Positions 45,050-54,179 of a stretch of 64,000 nucleotides of DNA are shown piece by piece (positions within the stretch are counted from its first letter, which is position 1; the number at the start of each line of letters is the position of its first letter). Both the position numbers and the translations under genes were made by a program. The stretch lies in assembly GCA_017857245.1 (NCBI GenBank), contig JAFMDO010000003.1:1-64000 (forward strand), read 5' to 3'. The notes under the pieces were generated by a model. It was not told where the DNA came from. It searched no databases and saw nothing but the letters and a program-made list of their open reading frames with translations. This DNA is from Pontimonas sp. GTDB lineage: Bacteria; Actinomycetota; Actinomycetes; Actinomycetales; Microbacteriaceae.

Positions 45050-45089
45050 GATGGTGGGGGTCTCACACATATCTGAGGCCCCCACCATC
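45050..45089 (-). terminator. Hairpin between pstS and pstC
   Basis: GATGGTGGGGG-t-CTCA...TGAG-g-CCCCCACCATC. Confidence 0.7.
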
Positions 45090-45097
45090 ACACCGTG

Positions 45098-46210
45098 TTA
45101 CTGAATTGTTGCGAGGATTGCCTCAGCTTGCGCGCGGGTGTTTGCCGAGACGGGGGCATTTCCAGCGTTTGCTTGAGCAGCCAGCTGGCCCTCTTCGCTC
45201 ATCACGTAGGAGACGTAACCCTTCACGAGGTCCACCACACTGTCATCGTTGTAGTCGTTGCACCCAATGAGGTAACTCACCAGAACAATCGGGTAGGTAC
45301 CACTGGCTTCGGTCGCCCGGTCCAGTTCGATGGCGAGGTCATTTTCCCCGCGCTCACCAGGGTTGGCTGCGGGAGAAGCATCGACGATGGCCGCTGCCGC
45401 TTCTGCGCTGTAGGGAACGTATTCCGCACCCACCTTTACCGAGACAACACCCAGCGAGCCTGCGCGAGATGCGTCCGCATAACCGATGGTGCCAACACCA
45501 TTGGTCACAGCATCAACGACACCGGAGGTCTGAGGAGCTCCCTCGCCACCCCACTCGGCTGGCCATGACTCGAAAGACCCTGCATTTTCTCCACCAAGGA
45601 GCCAGTGGTCAGGGGAGGCCTTTGACATGTAGTCCGTGAAGTTCGCCGTGGTTCCCGAGTCATCGGATCGGTGAACTGCGGTGATGTTTTGATCAGGAAA
45701 CTCAAGGCCAGGGTTCTGGTCAGTGATTGCCGAATCAGTCCAGTTGGCGATTTCTCCAGTGAAAATCTTCGCCACGGTGTCTGCATCCAAGTTCATTGTG
45801 GCAACGCCATCGAGGTTGAAGATAATCGCAATCGGAGAAATGTAGGCAGGAATTTCCCAGATCCCAGCATCAACGACACACGAGCCGAAGTTACCTTCAG
45901 CAATTTCGTCGACTTTGAATGCGCGGTCAGAACCAGCGAACGAAGACGCTCCGCTTTGGAAGGTCTCGCGTCCACCACCGGAACCGATGGGATCGTAGGT
46001 GACGGTTACTTCTTCATTTGCTGTCTGGAATCCAGCAACCCACGCTTCTTGCGCTGCACCCTGTGAGGATGCACCTGCGCCGACGAGGGTTCCACTGAGG
46101 CCAGACCCATCTCCTGCAGAGCTGCCCTCTGAGGTTGAACAACCTGCGAGCACGAAGGCTGCAGACGCGAGGAGAGCTACCCCCGCAAGAGTTTTGGAAC
46201 GAGTGATCAT
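45098..46210 (-). CDS. pstS: Phosphate-binding lipoprotein PstS
   Basis: MITRSKTLAGVALLASAAFVLAGCS lipobox; GAGASSQGAAQEAW; SDDSGTTANFTDYM. Confidence 0.95.
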   Translation of the reverse strand: MITRSKTLAGVALLASAAFVLAGCSTSEGSSAGDGSGLSGTLVGAGASSQGAAQEAWVAGFQTANEEVTVTYDPIGSGGGRETFQSGASSFAGSDRAFKVDEIAEGNFGSCVVDAGIWEIPAYISPIAIIFNLDGVATMNLDADTVAKIFTGEIANWTDSAITDQNPGLEFPDQNITAVHRSDDSGTTANFTDYMSKASPDHWLLGGENAGSFESWPAEWGGEGAPQTSGVVDAVTNGVGTIGYADASRAGSLGVVSVKVGAEYVPYSAEAAAAIVDASPAANPGERGENDLAIELDRATEASGTYPIVLVSYLIGCNDYNDDSVVDLVKGYVSYVMSEEGQLAAQANAGNAPVSANTRAQAEAILATIQ

Positions 46211-46359
46211 GTTGTGAACCCATCCTTGGTAAGTAGAGAGTGCGGACCGACACTGATGTGTCCCCCATACTGTCGCCGTCGCAAGTGACACTGAAGATGC
46301 GTGATGGTGAACACGGGGTGAACAATTCAGGCCCGAAAGGCTATGGAAGAGTAGTGCTT

Positions 46360-47331
46360 GTGAGTAAGAATTTTCAGGTCATTACTGTGACACCGGCGCC
46401 CGCCATCGATCGGACCTATCTGGTGTCATCGCTGGATCTTGGCGGGGTCCACCGCGCCACTCGTTCGGGCGCGGAGTTCGCCGGCAAAGGAGTGAACGTC
46501 ACCCAGGCTCTGGTTCTCGGCGGCGTTCCCTCACAAGCCATCGCCCCGCTCACCGCAACCGACCTAGCACAGTGGTCTGGAGCATCTTTTCTTCTTGGGT
46601 CCCCCTCATCACAGAGTGTGCGCAACAACATCACCATTCTCGAACCTGACGGGCGCACGACCAAGATCAACGAAGCTGCACCGGCCCTGTCGGAATCTGA
46701 GTGGGACGCCCTTCAGTCGCTGGCTGTGGCTGAGGTTAAGCTCAACAACGCCGCCTGGCTTTTGGTTGCAGGAACAATTCCCACCGCCTCCTCGGGCACG
46801 CCCCACGCGCTGTCTTCGCTCTTGAAAGAAGCTTCCGGGGTGGGTTGCCAGGTTGCCTTAGACACCTCCGGCCCGGCTCTTCTTGAATCCGCTCGGGCAG
46901 GCATTCCCGACTTCATCAAGCCCAATGCCAGCGAGCTTGCCGAATGTGTGTCTCGCCCAATGACAACGCTGGGCGATGTCATTGACGCGGGTCAAGAAAT
47001 TGCCAGCTGGGGAGTCGACATGGTGGTTGTGAGCTTGGGCCCCGACGGGATTGTTGGGATGAGCGCCACCGGTGCTGTCCATGCGTGGACCGAACCCCTC
47101 GAGGTGCTGAACACTATTGGGGCCGGGGACGCCAGCGTTGCGGGATTCCTCGCCCACCAGGTGTCCCACCCCGGTGATCTCGCTGGCGCAGTTTCGCAAG
47201 CCGTTGCCTGGGGAGCCCAGAAAGTTCAACAAGCCGGATCTCAGTTGGAGAACCTCACTTCCCTTCCCGCTGTGCACTCAACACATTCACCAGACCGGTC
47301 GTGGAAGCTGGCGGAGCCCGGTCGCCTCTAG
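46360..47331 (+). CDS. PfkB-family hexose-phosphate kinase (1-phosphofructokinase/tagatose-6-P kinase type)
   Basis: VITVTPAPAIDRTYLV..GKGVNVTQALVLGG; GAGDASVAGF; GTG start. Confidence 0.85.
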   Translation: MSKNFQVITVTPAPAIDRTYLVSSLDLGGVHRATRSGAEFAGKGVNVTQALVLGGVPSQAIAPLTATDLAQWSGASFLLGSPSSQSVRNNITILEPDGRTTKINEAAPALSESEWDALQSLAVAEVKLNNAAWLLVAGTIPTASSGTPHALSSLLKEASGVGCQVALDTSGPALLESARAGIPDFIKPNASELAECVSRPMTTLGDVIDAGQEIASWGVDMVVVSLGPDGIVGMSATGAVHAWTEPLEVLNTIGAGDASVAGFLAHQVSHPGDLAGAVSQAVAWGAQKVQQAGSQLENLTSLPAVHSTHSPDRSWKLAEPGRL

Positions 47332-47354
47332 CCCTTCGAGTACGGCATTATGGT

Positions 47355-47408
47355 TTTCTGTGGGTTTGGATGTTGCTTTCTGTGGGTTTGTGGTAGTTTT
47401 CTGTCAGG
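47355..47408 (+). promoter_or_regulatory. Three helically phased direct repeats, putative DeoR-type operator
   Basis: TTTCTGTGGGTTTG (47355) / TTTCTGTGGGTTTG (47377) / TTTCTGTCAGG (47398). Confidence 0.55.
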
Positions 47409-47438
47409 TATTTCATAGAAACCTGGAAGGCAACAACG

Positions 47439-48197
47439 ATGTTGGCAGAAGAGCGGCGACTTCTCATCACTGAATGGACGCTTGAAGCGGGCCGTCTCGA
47501 CGCTACTCAAGCTGCCACCAAACTTCAGGTAGCAACAGAAACTGTTCGCCGCGACCTCGATAGCCTCCAGCGCCGCGGTGTCGTGCGCAGGGTCCATGGC
47601 GGCGCCATTGCAATGGAACGCTTTGCCCACGAATTCACAATTCCTGAGCGCCAAAACCTGAATCCCGAAGCCAAACGAAGGATCGGCGAAGCGGCGGCGC
47701 AATATGTTCCTCACGAAGGCTGCATTTTTGTTGATGGCGGAACCACGACAGAGTTTCTGGCGCCTGCTTTGCGCAACCGCCCAGACCTCCTAGTGGTCAC
47801 CAACAGTGTGAACCTGGCCGCTCGCATTGCCGATAGCTCCACAAAGACCTACATGCTCCCCGGTCGCATACGTCCCACAACCCTCAGTGCACTCGGCTCC
47901 CGCACCGTGGAAGACCTCGGTCGGCTCAACGCCGTAGTGGCCTTCATGGGAACGAACGGGATCTCTTCGGATTTGAAGCTCACTGCTTTTGACACCGATG
48001 AGGCAGCCGTCAAGAAAATAATGCTCTCGAACGCCGCGGAAACAATTCTGCTGGCGGATAACAAGAAGTTTGGCTCCACTTACCCCGCAACGTTTGGGGC
48101 CCCTGGTGACTTTGATCGGCTCGTGACCGATTTGGATACCCAGCAAAGCTTTATTGACAAGTTCACCCACTACGGGGTGGAGGTGGTCGTCGCATGA
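47439..48197 (+). CDS. DeoR/GlpR-family transcriptional regulator
   Basis: MLAEERRLLITEWTLEAGRLDATQAATKLQVATETVRRDLDSLQRRGVVRRVHGGA. Confidence 0.93.
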   Translation: MLAEERRLLITEWTLEAGRLDATQAATKLQVATETVRRDLDSLQRRGVVRRVHGGAIAMERFAHEFTIPERQNLNPEAKRRIGEAAAQYVPHEGCIFVDGGTTTEFLAPALRNRPDLLVVTNSVNLAARIADSSTKTYMLPGRIRPTTLSALGSRTVEDLGRLNAVVAFMGTNGISSDLKLTAFDTDEAAVKKIMLSNAAETILLADNKKFGSTYPATFGAPGDFDRLVTDLDTQQSFIDKFTHYGVEVVVA

Positions 48198-48338
48198 TGG
48201 CCACGACACTAGGTTTCGTTTCCAACTCTGGGAACGGAAACGCCCGAGAAGCCGGGGAAGGGAGCTCATTCTCCCTGAGCCCACTTCCCCAGCGACTCGA
48301 GCAAAAATAATACAACCTCTCGAAGGAAGGTAGTACCA

Positions 48339-49451
48339 ATGAGTGAATTTATTCCCTCCGGCGCTGGTGGCCAAACAGGCTTCCGTGCCGGAATTCAGAA
48401 AGTGGGAGGAAACCTCGCAGGAATGGTGATTCCGAACATCGGAGCATTCATCGCCTGGGGTCTCCTCACCGCCCTCTTCATTCCCACCGGATGGTTGCCA
48501 AACGAGAACTTCTCGTCAATGGTCGGTCCGATGATTTTGAACCTGTTGCCGATCCTGATCGGTTACACCGGTGGTCGCATTGTTCACGGTCAGCGCGGTG
48601 CGGTGATTGGTTCGATTGCCACTGTTGGTGTGATTGTCGGAACCGACATCCCCATGTTCCTCGGCGCCATGATTATTGGACCGCTAATGGCATGGATCCT
48701 CAAGTACATCGACAAGGTACTTGACCCCATCACCCCTCCCGGCTTCGAAATGCTTATTGGCAACTTCTCGCTGGGTATCGCCGGAATGCTCGGAGCCATG
48801 CTGGGTTACCTCGGCATTGGCCCCATCGTTTCCGGGATCACCACTTTCCTCGGAAATGGCGTGGGATGGCTCGTCGATAACTCCTTGCTACCACTCGCAT
48901 CGTTGTTGATCGAGCCAGCAAAGATCCTCTTCATGAACAACGCCATCAACTTCGGTGTTCTCGCTCCTCTGGGAGTCGTGGACGCAGAAGCGACCGGTCA
49001 ATCCATCATGTTCATGCTGGAAACAAACCCTGGTCCAGGACTTGGGTTGTTGGTGGCCTTCTGGCTCGCCGGTCCGAAACTGCTCCGCGGTTCCGCACCC
49101 GGTGCAATCGTTATCCAGTTCCTTGGTGGAATCCACGAAATCTACTTCCCCTACGTTCTCCTCAAGCCTCAGGTTGTCCTGGGTGTCATTGTTGGTGGCA
49201 TGGTGGGAGTAACTACCTTCATGATCACCGGAGTAGGGCTTGTTTCCACACCTTCCCCCGGATCGATCTTCGCGTACATGGCAGTGACCCCCGCAGGTAA
49301 CCACCTGGGTGTCTTGCTGGGTATTGTGTTGTCGGCCGCAGCGTCGTTCGTGGTGACCTGGTTCATTCTCAAGCTCTCGAAGGTTGACTCCACCGAGGCT
49401 GAGTTCGAAGCAGCACAGGACCGCAGCAAAGAAATGAAGGCTGGTAAGTAA
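48339..49451 (+). CDS. PTS mannitol-type EIIC component
   Basis: NLAGMVIPNIGAFIAWGLLTALFIPTGWLPN; GGIHEIYFPYVLLKP. Confidence 0.9.
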   Translation: MSEFIPSGAGGQTGFRAGIQKVGGNLAGMVIPNIGAFIAWGLLTALFIPTGWLPNENFSSMVGPMILNLLPILIGYTGGRIVHGQRGAVIGSIATVGVIVGTDIPMFLGAMIIGPLMAWILKYIDKVLDPITPPGFEMLIGNFSLGIAGMLGAMLGYLGIGPIVSGITTFLGNGVGWLVDNSLLPLASLLIEPAKILFMNNAINFGVLAPLGVVDAEATGQSIMFMLETNPGPGLGLLVAFWLAGPKLLRGSAPGAIVIQFLGGIHEIYFPYVLLKPQVVLGVIVGGMVGVTTFMITGVGLVSTPSPGSIFAYMAVTPAGNHLGVLLGIVLSAAASFVVTWFILKLSKVDSTEAEFEAAQDRSKEMKAGK

Positions 49452-49453
49452 CC

Positions 49454-49768
49454 ATGGCCTCCGTATCGGCTAGTGATATCAAGCAAATTGTTGTTGCCTG
49501 CGAAGCAGGCATGGGGTCTTCCGTCATGGTCGCCCGGCAACTTGCGAAGCAACTGAAGGCACAGGGGATTGCGGTCACGCATTCTCCCGTCAACCAGCTC
49601 GCAGAAACACCGCACGAGATTGTGCTTGTCCACCGGGGGCTTAGTACCCGCGCGAAGCAAGCGGTTCCCGATTCGGTGGTGATCGTCTTCGACATGTTCT
49701 TAGGTGATCTCAACATCGCGAAGTTGGTTGGAGCTATTCAGAACGGTGACGTCATCTCCGATGGCTAA
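49454..49768 (+). CDS. PTS EIIB component (mannitol-type)
   Basis: IVVACEAGMGSSVMVARQLAKQL Cys active-site loop. Confidence 0.9.
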   Translation: MASVSASDIKQIVVACEAGMGSSVMVARQLAKQLKAQGIAVTHSPVNQLAETPHEIVLVHRGLSTRAKQAVPDSVVIVFDMFLGDLNIAKLVGAIQNGDVISDG

Positions 49769-50192
49769 TCTGCTTCAACTGGCCGGTATCGCCTTAGACG
49801 CTACGGCCTCCTCGCGAGAGGAGGCCGTAGCGCTCTGCGGTGCAAAGCTCGTGGAGCTGGGGGCCGTTTCCCCCGAATACGCCGACGCTATGTGGGAGCG
49901 GGAGAAAATTTTCCCCTCCGAAATGGGCGAGGGGTTCGCTATCCCCCACGGAACCGATGAGTCACGCACATACGTGAACTTCGACCAACTTGTTTTCATC
50001 CGACTCAAGGAAGAAATCACCTGGGTCAACGAACCCGTTACCGTGTGTGTAGGCATTGCCTCCGCTGGAGATGGCCATGTAGAGATCCTCGGTAATTTGG
50101 CAGACGTCCTGATGGACGACGATGCTGCAACTATTCTTCGAACCTCCCAGAATCCACAAGCAATTCTCGATCTCATCTTGAAAGGCGTTTAA
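49761..50192 (+). CDS. PTS EIIA component (mannitol/fructose type)
   Basis: FAIPHGTDESR active-site His; start overlaps EIIB stop. Confidence 0.9.
   Translation: MANLLQLAGIALDATASSREEAVALCGAKLVELGAVSPEYADAMWEREKIFPSEMGEGFAIPHGTDESRTYVNFDQLVFIRLKEEITWVNEPVTVCVGIASAGDGHVEILGNLADVLMDDDAATILRTSQNPQAILDLILKGV
49799..49832. repeat. Perfect 15-bp inverted repeat with GCGA tetraloop within EIIA CDS
   Basis: CGCTACGGCCTCCTC-gcga-GAGGAGGCCGTAGCG. Confidence 0.95.
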
Positions 50193-50195
50193 TCC

Positions 50196-51251
50196 GTGAG
50201 AGCCGCGCTGTTTACTAGTCCAGGAAACCTCGACGTCGTCGACGTCGAGACCCCGCAAGCAACTGCAGACGAGCTCAAGATACGGGTCGAATCCTGCGCC
50301 ACGTGTGGCACCGACGCCAAAATTTTTCACCACGGACACCCTCGACTTGACCCACCCCAGATCATCGGCCACGAAATTGCTGGCGAAATCATCGACGTGG
50401 GCGCAAACACGACCGGCTTCGCCCCCGGCGACCGCGTCCAGGTCATCGCGGCGGTCCCCTGCGAAGAGTGCTGGGCCTGCAAGGCAGGAAAGCAAGGAAT
50501 TTGCATCAACCAAACCTCCATGGGTTACCAATTTGCCGGCGGTTTTGCCGAAGAAATGGTGATCCCCGCCGCCGTGCTCAAAGCTAACGGCGTGAACAAA
50601 ATCCCCGGTGATCTCAGCTTCGATGAAGCCTCCGTCACCGAACCCCTGGCCTGCGTGCTGAACGCTCAGCGCCTCGTCCATGTGGGCGAAGGCGACACCG
50701 TATTGGTGATGGGTGCCGGACCGATTGGTTGCCTGCACGTTCGTTTGGCGAGGGCCCTGGGCGCCAAGCACGTCATGCTCGCCGACATCAACGGCGACCG
50801 TCTGGCGCTCTCAGCCAACGCGGTCAGGCCCGATCGTGCCATTGACATGTCCTCGGAGGACCTCGCAGCCATTGTGTTGGAAGAAACCCACGGCGTGGGC
50901 CCGAGCGTGATTATCACTGCGGCTCCCGCTGGAGCAGCCCAGGAACAAGCCATCGCCATGGCAGCGCCTGGGGGTCGGGTCAGTTTCTTTGGTGGCTTAC
51001 CCAAAGACAAGCCGATGATCGCGGTCGATTCCAACGTTGTGCACTACAGGGAGCTCATTCTCGCCGGCGCTAACGGCTCTTCCCCCGCGCAAAATGCGGA
51101 AGCCCTGGCATTGATTGCCTCGGGCAAAGTGCCCGTGGCTGACCTAATCACCCACAGGATGTCGCTGGAGAACGTGAAGGGCGCCATCGACGCTGTGACC
51201 TCAGGTGACGCCATCAAGGTTGTCATCAAACCTCAAGGAGTCTCGGCGTGA
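50196..51251 (+). CDS. Zinc-dependent polyol(-phosphate) dehydrogenase, MDR family
   Basis: CATCGTDAKIFHHG, GHEIAGEIIDVG, CEECWACKAGKQGIC. Confidence 0.85.
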   Translation: MRAALFTSPGNLDVVDVETPQATADELKIRVESCATCGTDAKIFHHGHPRLDPPQIIGHEIAGEIIDVGANTTGFAPGDRVQVIAAVPCEECWACKAGKQGICINQTSMGYQFAGGFAEEMVIPAAVLKANGVNKIPGDLSFDEASVTEPLACVLNAQRLVHVGEGDTVLVMGAGPIGCLHVRLARALGAKHVMLADINGDRLALSANAVRPDRAIDMSSEDLAAIVLEETHGVGPSVIITAAPAGAAQEQAIAMAAPGGRVSFFGGLPKDKPMIAVDSNVVHYRELILAGANGSSPAQNAEALALIASGKVPVADLITHRMSLENVKGAIDAVTSGDAIKVVIKPQGVSA

Positions 51252-51517
51252 CCATCAACCACACCTTCACCGTGACGGACCCCATCGGTCTTCACGCCCG
51301 CCCCGTGGGTCAAATCGTTACCCTGGTGCGCGAGAGCGGAGCAACCGTAACCCTCCGCAACAGCGAAGGCAAGGAAGCGTCTGCTGCCTCCGCTCTCAAA
51401 ATGCTCGCGATGAAGGTCAAGAGTGCCGAATCGTTGGAACTCGTCATCGACGCCGAAGATGATGCGGCAGGGCATGCGCTCGCCGAGGCGATTGAAGCCC
51501 TCGTCAACGAAGGGTAA
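51248..51517 (+). CDS. ptsH: Phosphocarrier protein HPr
   Basis: VTDPIGLHARPVGQIVTLV. Confidence 0.93.
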   Translation: MTINHTFTVTDPIGLHARPVGQIVTLVRESGATVTLRNSEGKEASAASALKMLAMKVKSAESLELVIDAEDDAAGHALAEAIEALVNEG

Positions 51518-51527
51518 TACTGGGGTA

Positions 51528-53138
51528 GTGAGCGCCACAGAGTTAACCGGAATTGGGGTCGGTTCCCGCGCCGCCGTTGGCGAAGTGTTCCTGCTGGAAA
51601 CTTCTGACGCTGTCTACGAACACCAATCGACGAAACACAGTCCTGCTGAGGAAGCCAGCGTCTTAGCCACAGCAATCGCCACCACAGCAGCAGGAATTAG
51701 AGACGAATCCGCGACCAGCGATCCCACTGCTCGCGAAATCCTTGAGGCGCTGCTGATTATTCTGGAAGACCCTGAGCTCCAAGAAATGGCGAAGCCCTAC
51801 CTCTCAGAAGGCGACGATGCCCCCACAGCATTATTCAAAGCTCTGGATGAATTTGCCGAACTCATGGGTGATGATGAAGAATTCCTGTCCCGGGTGGCAG
51901 ACCTCCGGGGTATTGCGGCGCGCATTTCTGGATGGGTGCGCGGTATCGCCGCTGGCCCCAGTATCCCGACCGAGGGAACCTGGATCATCGTTGCCGAAGA
52001 CCTCACCCCACTGGAGACCTCCCAGTTTGGCGACTCCGTCGTGGGGGTTGTGACGGAACTCGGGGGCCCCACCTCCCACACCGCGATTATTTGTCGTGCA
52101 CTCTCGCTCCCTGCCGTTGTTAGCGCCAAAGGAGCCATGACACTCACCCCAGGCGAGTCAGTCCTGGTGGACCCGGAAGGAAACAGAGTTGTCAGCGGCG
52201 GCACCCTGAGCGACGCAACCCAAGCGCTCACCTTCATTCCTCAATCGGATGCGCCGCTGATCACGGTCAGGGCCAACATTGGCGGTCTCGAAGATGCCAC
52301 ACACGCCGCAAAGACCTCTGCCCGCGGCGTGGGTCTGTTCCGCACCGAAGTCCTCTATCTCTCCGCATCCCGGGAGCCCACCCTGGATGAACAGGTCGCC
52401 AGCTATGTCGAGGTGCTAAAAGCCGCACCGGCAGGAAAAATCATCATCCGCACCATCGATGCCGGAAGCGACAAACCCGTTCCCTTCCTAGCGCTGGGTC
52501 ATGAAGAGAACCCTGCCCTTGGTGTTCGCGGCTTCCGTCTTGCCCATGATTTCGGGGATTTCCAAAAGTCCCAGCTCGCTGCACTCGCGGCCGCCATCGA
52601 CGCAACTGGCCGGGACGTGGGTGTGATGGCCCCGATGGTGTCGACGGTGGAAGAGGTGAAATCCTTCCATGCCCTGTGTCATGAGGCAGGAATCACTCAA
52701 GTGGGAATCATGATCGAAACTCCCGCCATCATCCAGGTGTTGCCCGACCTCAAAGGCATTCTTTCGTTCCTCAGCATCGGCACCAATGACCTTTCCCAGT
52801 ACCTTTTTGCCGCCGACCGAATGCACCCGCAGCTGGGTGCCTTGAATAACCCCTGGCAGCCAGGTCTGCTGCGCAGTGTCAAACAGGTCGTTGAGAAAGC
52901 ACAGGACTTGGACATCCCCGTGGGTGTGTGCGGGGAGAGTGCAGCCAACCCCTTACTCTCCATCGTTTTTGCTGGTTTTGGAATTTCCTCCGTCAGCGTT
53001 GCGCCAAGCGCTGTCGAAGCGGTGAGCACCGCTCTGGCCTCGGTGTCCCAGAAGCAAGCGAAACAGGCCTCCCTGCTCGCCCTCGCAGCCAGCACTCCGG
53101 CCGAGGCGGAAGCAACTGTCCGCGCCATGTTTGGGTAG
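51528..53138 (+). CDS. ptsI: Phosphoenolpyruvate-protein phosphotransferase (EI)
   Basis: GGPTSHTAIICRALSLPAVV; GVGLFRTEVLYL; GTG start. Confidence 0.95.
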   Translation: MSATELTGIGVGSRAAVGEVFLLETSDAVYEHQSTKHSPAEEASVLATAIATTAAGIRDESATSDPTAREILEALLIILEDPELQEMAKPYLSEGDDAPTALFKALDEFAELMGDDEEFLSRVADLRGIAARISGWVRGIAAGPSIPTEGTWIIVAEDLTPLETSQFGDSVVGVVTELGGPTSHTAIICRALSLPAVVSAKGAMTLTPGESVLVDPEGNRVVSGGTLSDATQALTFIPQSDAPLITVRANIGGLEDATHAAKTSARGVGLFRTEVLYLSASREPTLDEQVASYVEVLKAAPAGKIIIRTIDAGSDKPVPFLALGHEENPALGVRGFRLAHDFGDFQKSQLAALAAAIDATGRDVGVMAPMVSTVEEVKSFHALCHEAGITQVGIMIETPAIIQVLPDLKGILSFLSIGTNDLSQYLFAADRMHPQLGALNNPWQPGLLRSVKQVVEKAQDLDIPVGVCGESAANPLLSIVFAGFGISSVSVAPSAVEAVSTALASVSQKQAKQASLLALAASTPAEAEATVRAMFG

Positions 53139-53180
53139 TGTCTCCTCAGACTTGGTGTCCCTCGAGCGGAAAGTGCGCAC

Positions 53181-54158
53181 ATGAAAGCAATAGTTGTTTC
53201 GCAGTCTGGTGGCCCCGAGGTATTGGAGTACCAGGACTGGCCAGAGCCCGCGCCGCTCCCTGATGAGCTGCTGATTGATGTCGCTGGTATCGGGGTCAAT
53301 TTCATTGACACCTATCACCGCTCGGGCATCTACTCCCTGCCCCATCCCTTCGTCCCAGGGTTAGAGGGGGCCGGGGTAGTAACCAGTGTGGGGGCTGAGG
53401 TAGGAGAGTTTGCGGTGGGCGATCGGGTTGCCTGGACCGGGCACATGGGAAGCTACGCCCCACGGATTGCCCTCCCCGCGGACAAAGCCGTCAGGGTTCC
53501 CCAGCCTCTCAGCCTTCACGAGGCTGCCGGCATCATGCTTCAAGGCCTCACCGCGCACTACCTGGTGACCAGCGTGTATGCCGTGAAAGCTGGTGACACC
53601 GCCCTCGTCCACGCAGCAGCAGGTGGGGTGGGGCTTTTGTTGTGTCAGCTGCTCAAAAACCGGGGAGTCACGGTGGTCGGCACCGTCTCCACTGCCGAAA
53701 AGGCCCAAGCCGCATCAGCTGCAGGAGCGACCCACATCATTCGATATGACCGGGACGACCTTGTCGAGGCAGTGATGGCAGCAACGGAGGGACACGGCGT
53801 CGATGTGGTCTATGACGGTGTGGGCAGGACAACTTTTGAAGCGGGCTTAAAGTGCCTGAAGGTGCGAGGAATGATGGCCATTTTTGGTCAAGCCAGCGGT
53901 CCGGTGGGAAGTTTTGATCCCCAACTCTTGAATGATGGGGGTTCGCTGGTGGTAACGAGGCCTAGCCTGACCCACTTCACAAGGACCCTTGAAGAGCTCC
54001 GGTGGCGATCTTCCGAGGTCTTCGGAGATCTCGTATCAGGGAAACTCTCCCTCACGATTCACGATTCCTACCCTCTTGCAGAGGCAGCGCGAGCCCACCT
54101 CGACCTCGAAAGCCGTTCCACGTCGGGCAAGCTTCTTCTTCTGCCTCCCCAGAGCTAG
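53181..54158 (+). CDS. Quinone oxidoreductase (MDR family)
   Basis: GVNFIDTYHRSGIY; VHAAAGGVGLLLCQLLK. Confidence 0.9.
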   Translation: MKAIVVSQSGGPEVLEYQDWPEPAPLPDELLIDVAGIGVNFIDTYHRSGIYSLPHPFVPGLEGAGVVTSVGAEVGEFAVGDRVAWTGHMGSYAPRIALPADKAVRVPQPLSLHEAAGIMLQGLTAHYLVTSVYAVKAGDTALVHAAAGGVGLLLCQLLKNRGVTVVGTVSTAEKAQAASAAGATHIIRYDRDDLVEAVMAATEGHGVDVVYDGVGRTTFEAGLKCLKVRGMMAIFGQASGPVGSFDPQLLNDGGSLVVTRPSLTHFTRTLEELRWRSSEVFGDLVSGKLSLTIHDSYPLAEAARAHLDLESRSTSGKLLLLPPQS

Positions 54159-54179
54159 TCGCCCCTCATCGGGTCCTAA

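Noticed and set aside
49775-50176. Minus-strand ORF in EIIA carrying the same ATASSREEAVA peptide
   Set aside because: Consequence of the perfect inverted repeat at 49799-49832, not a second gene
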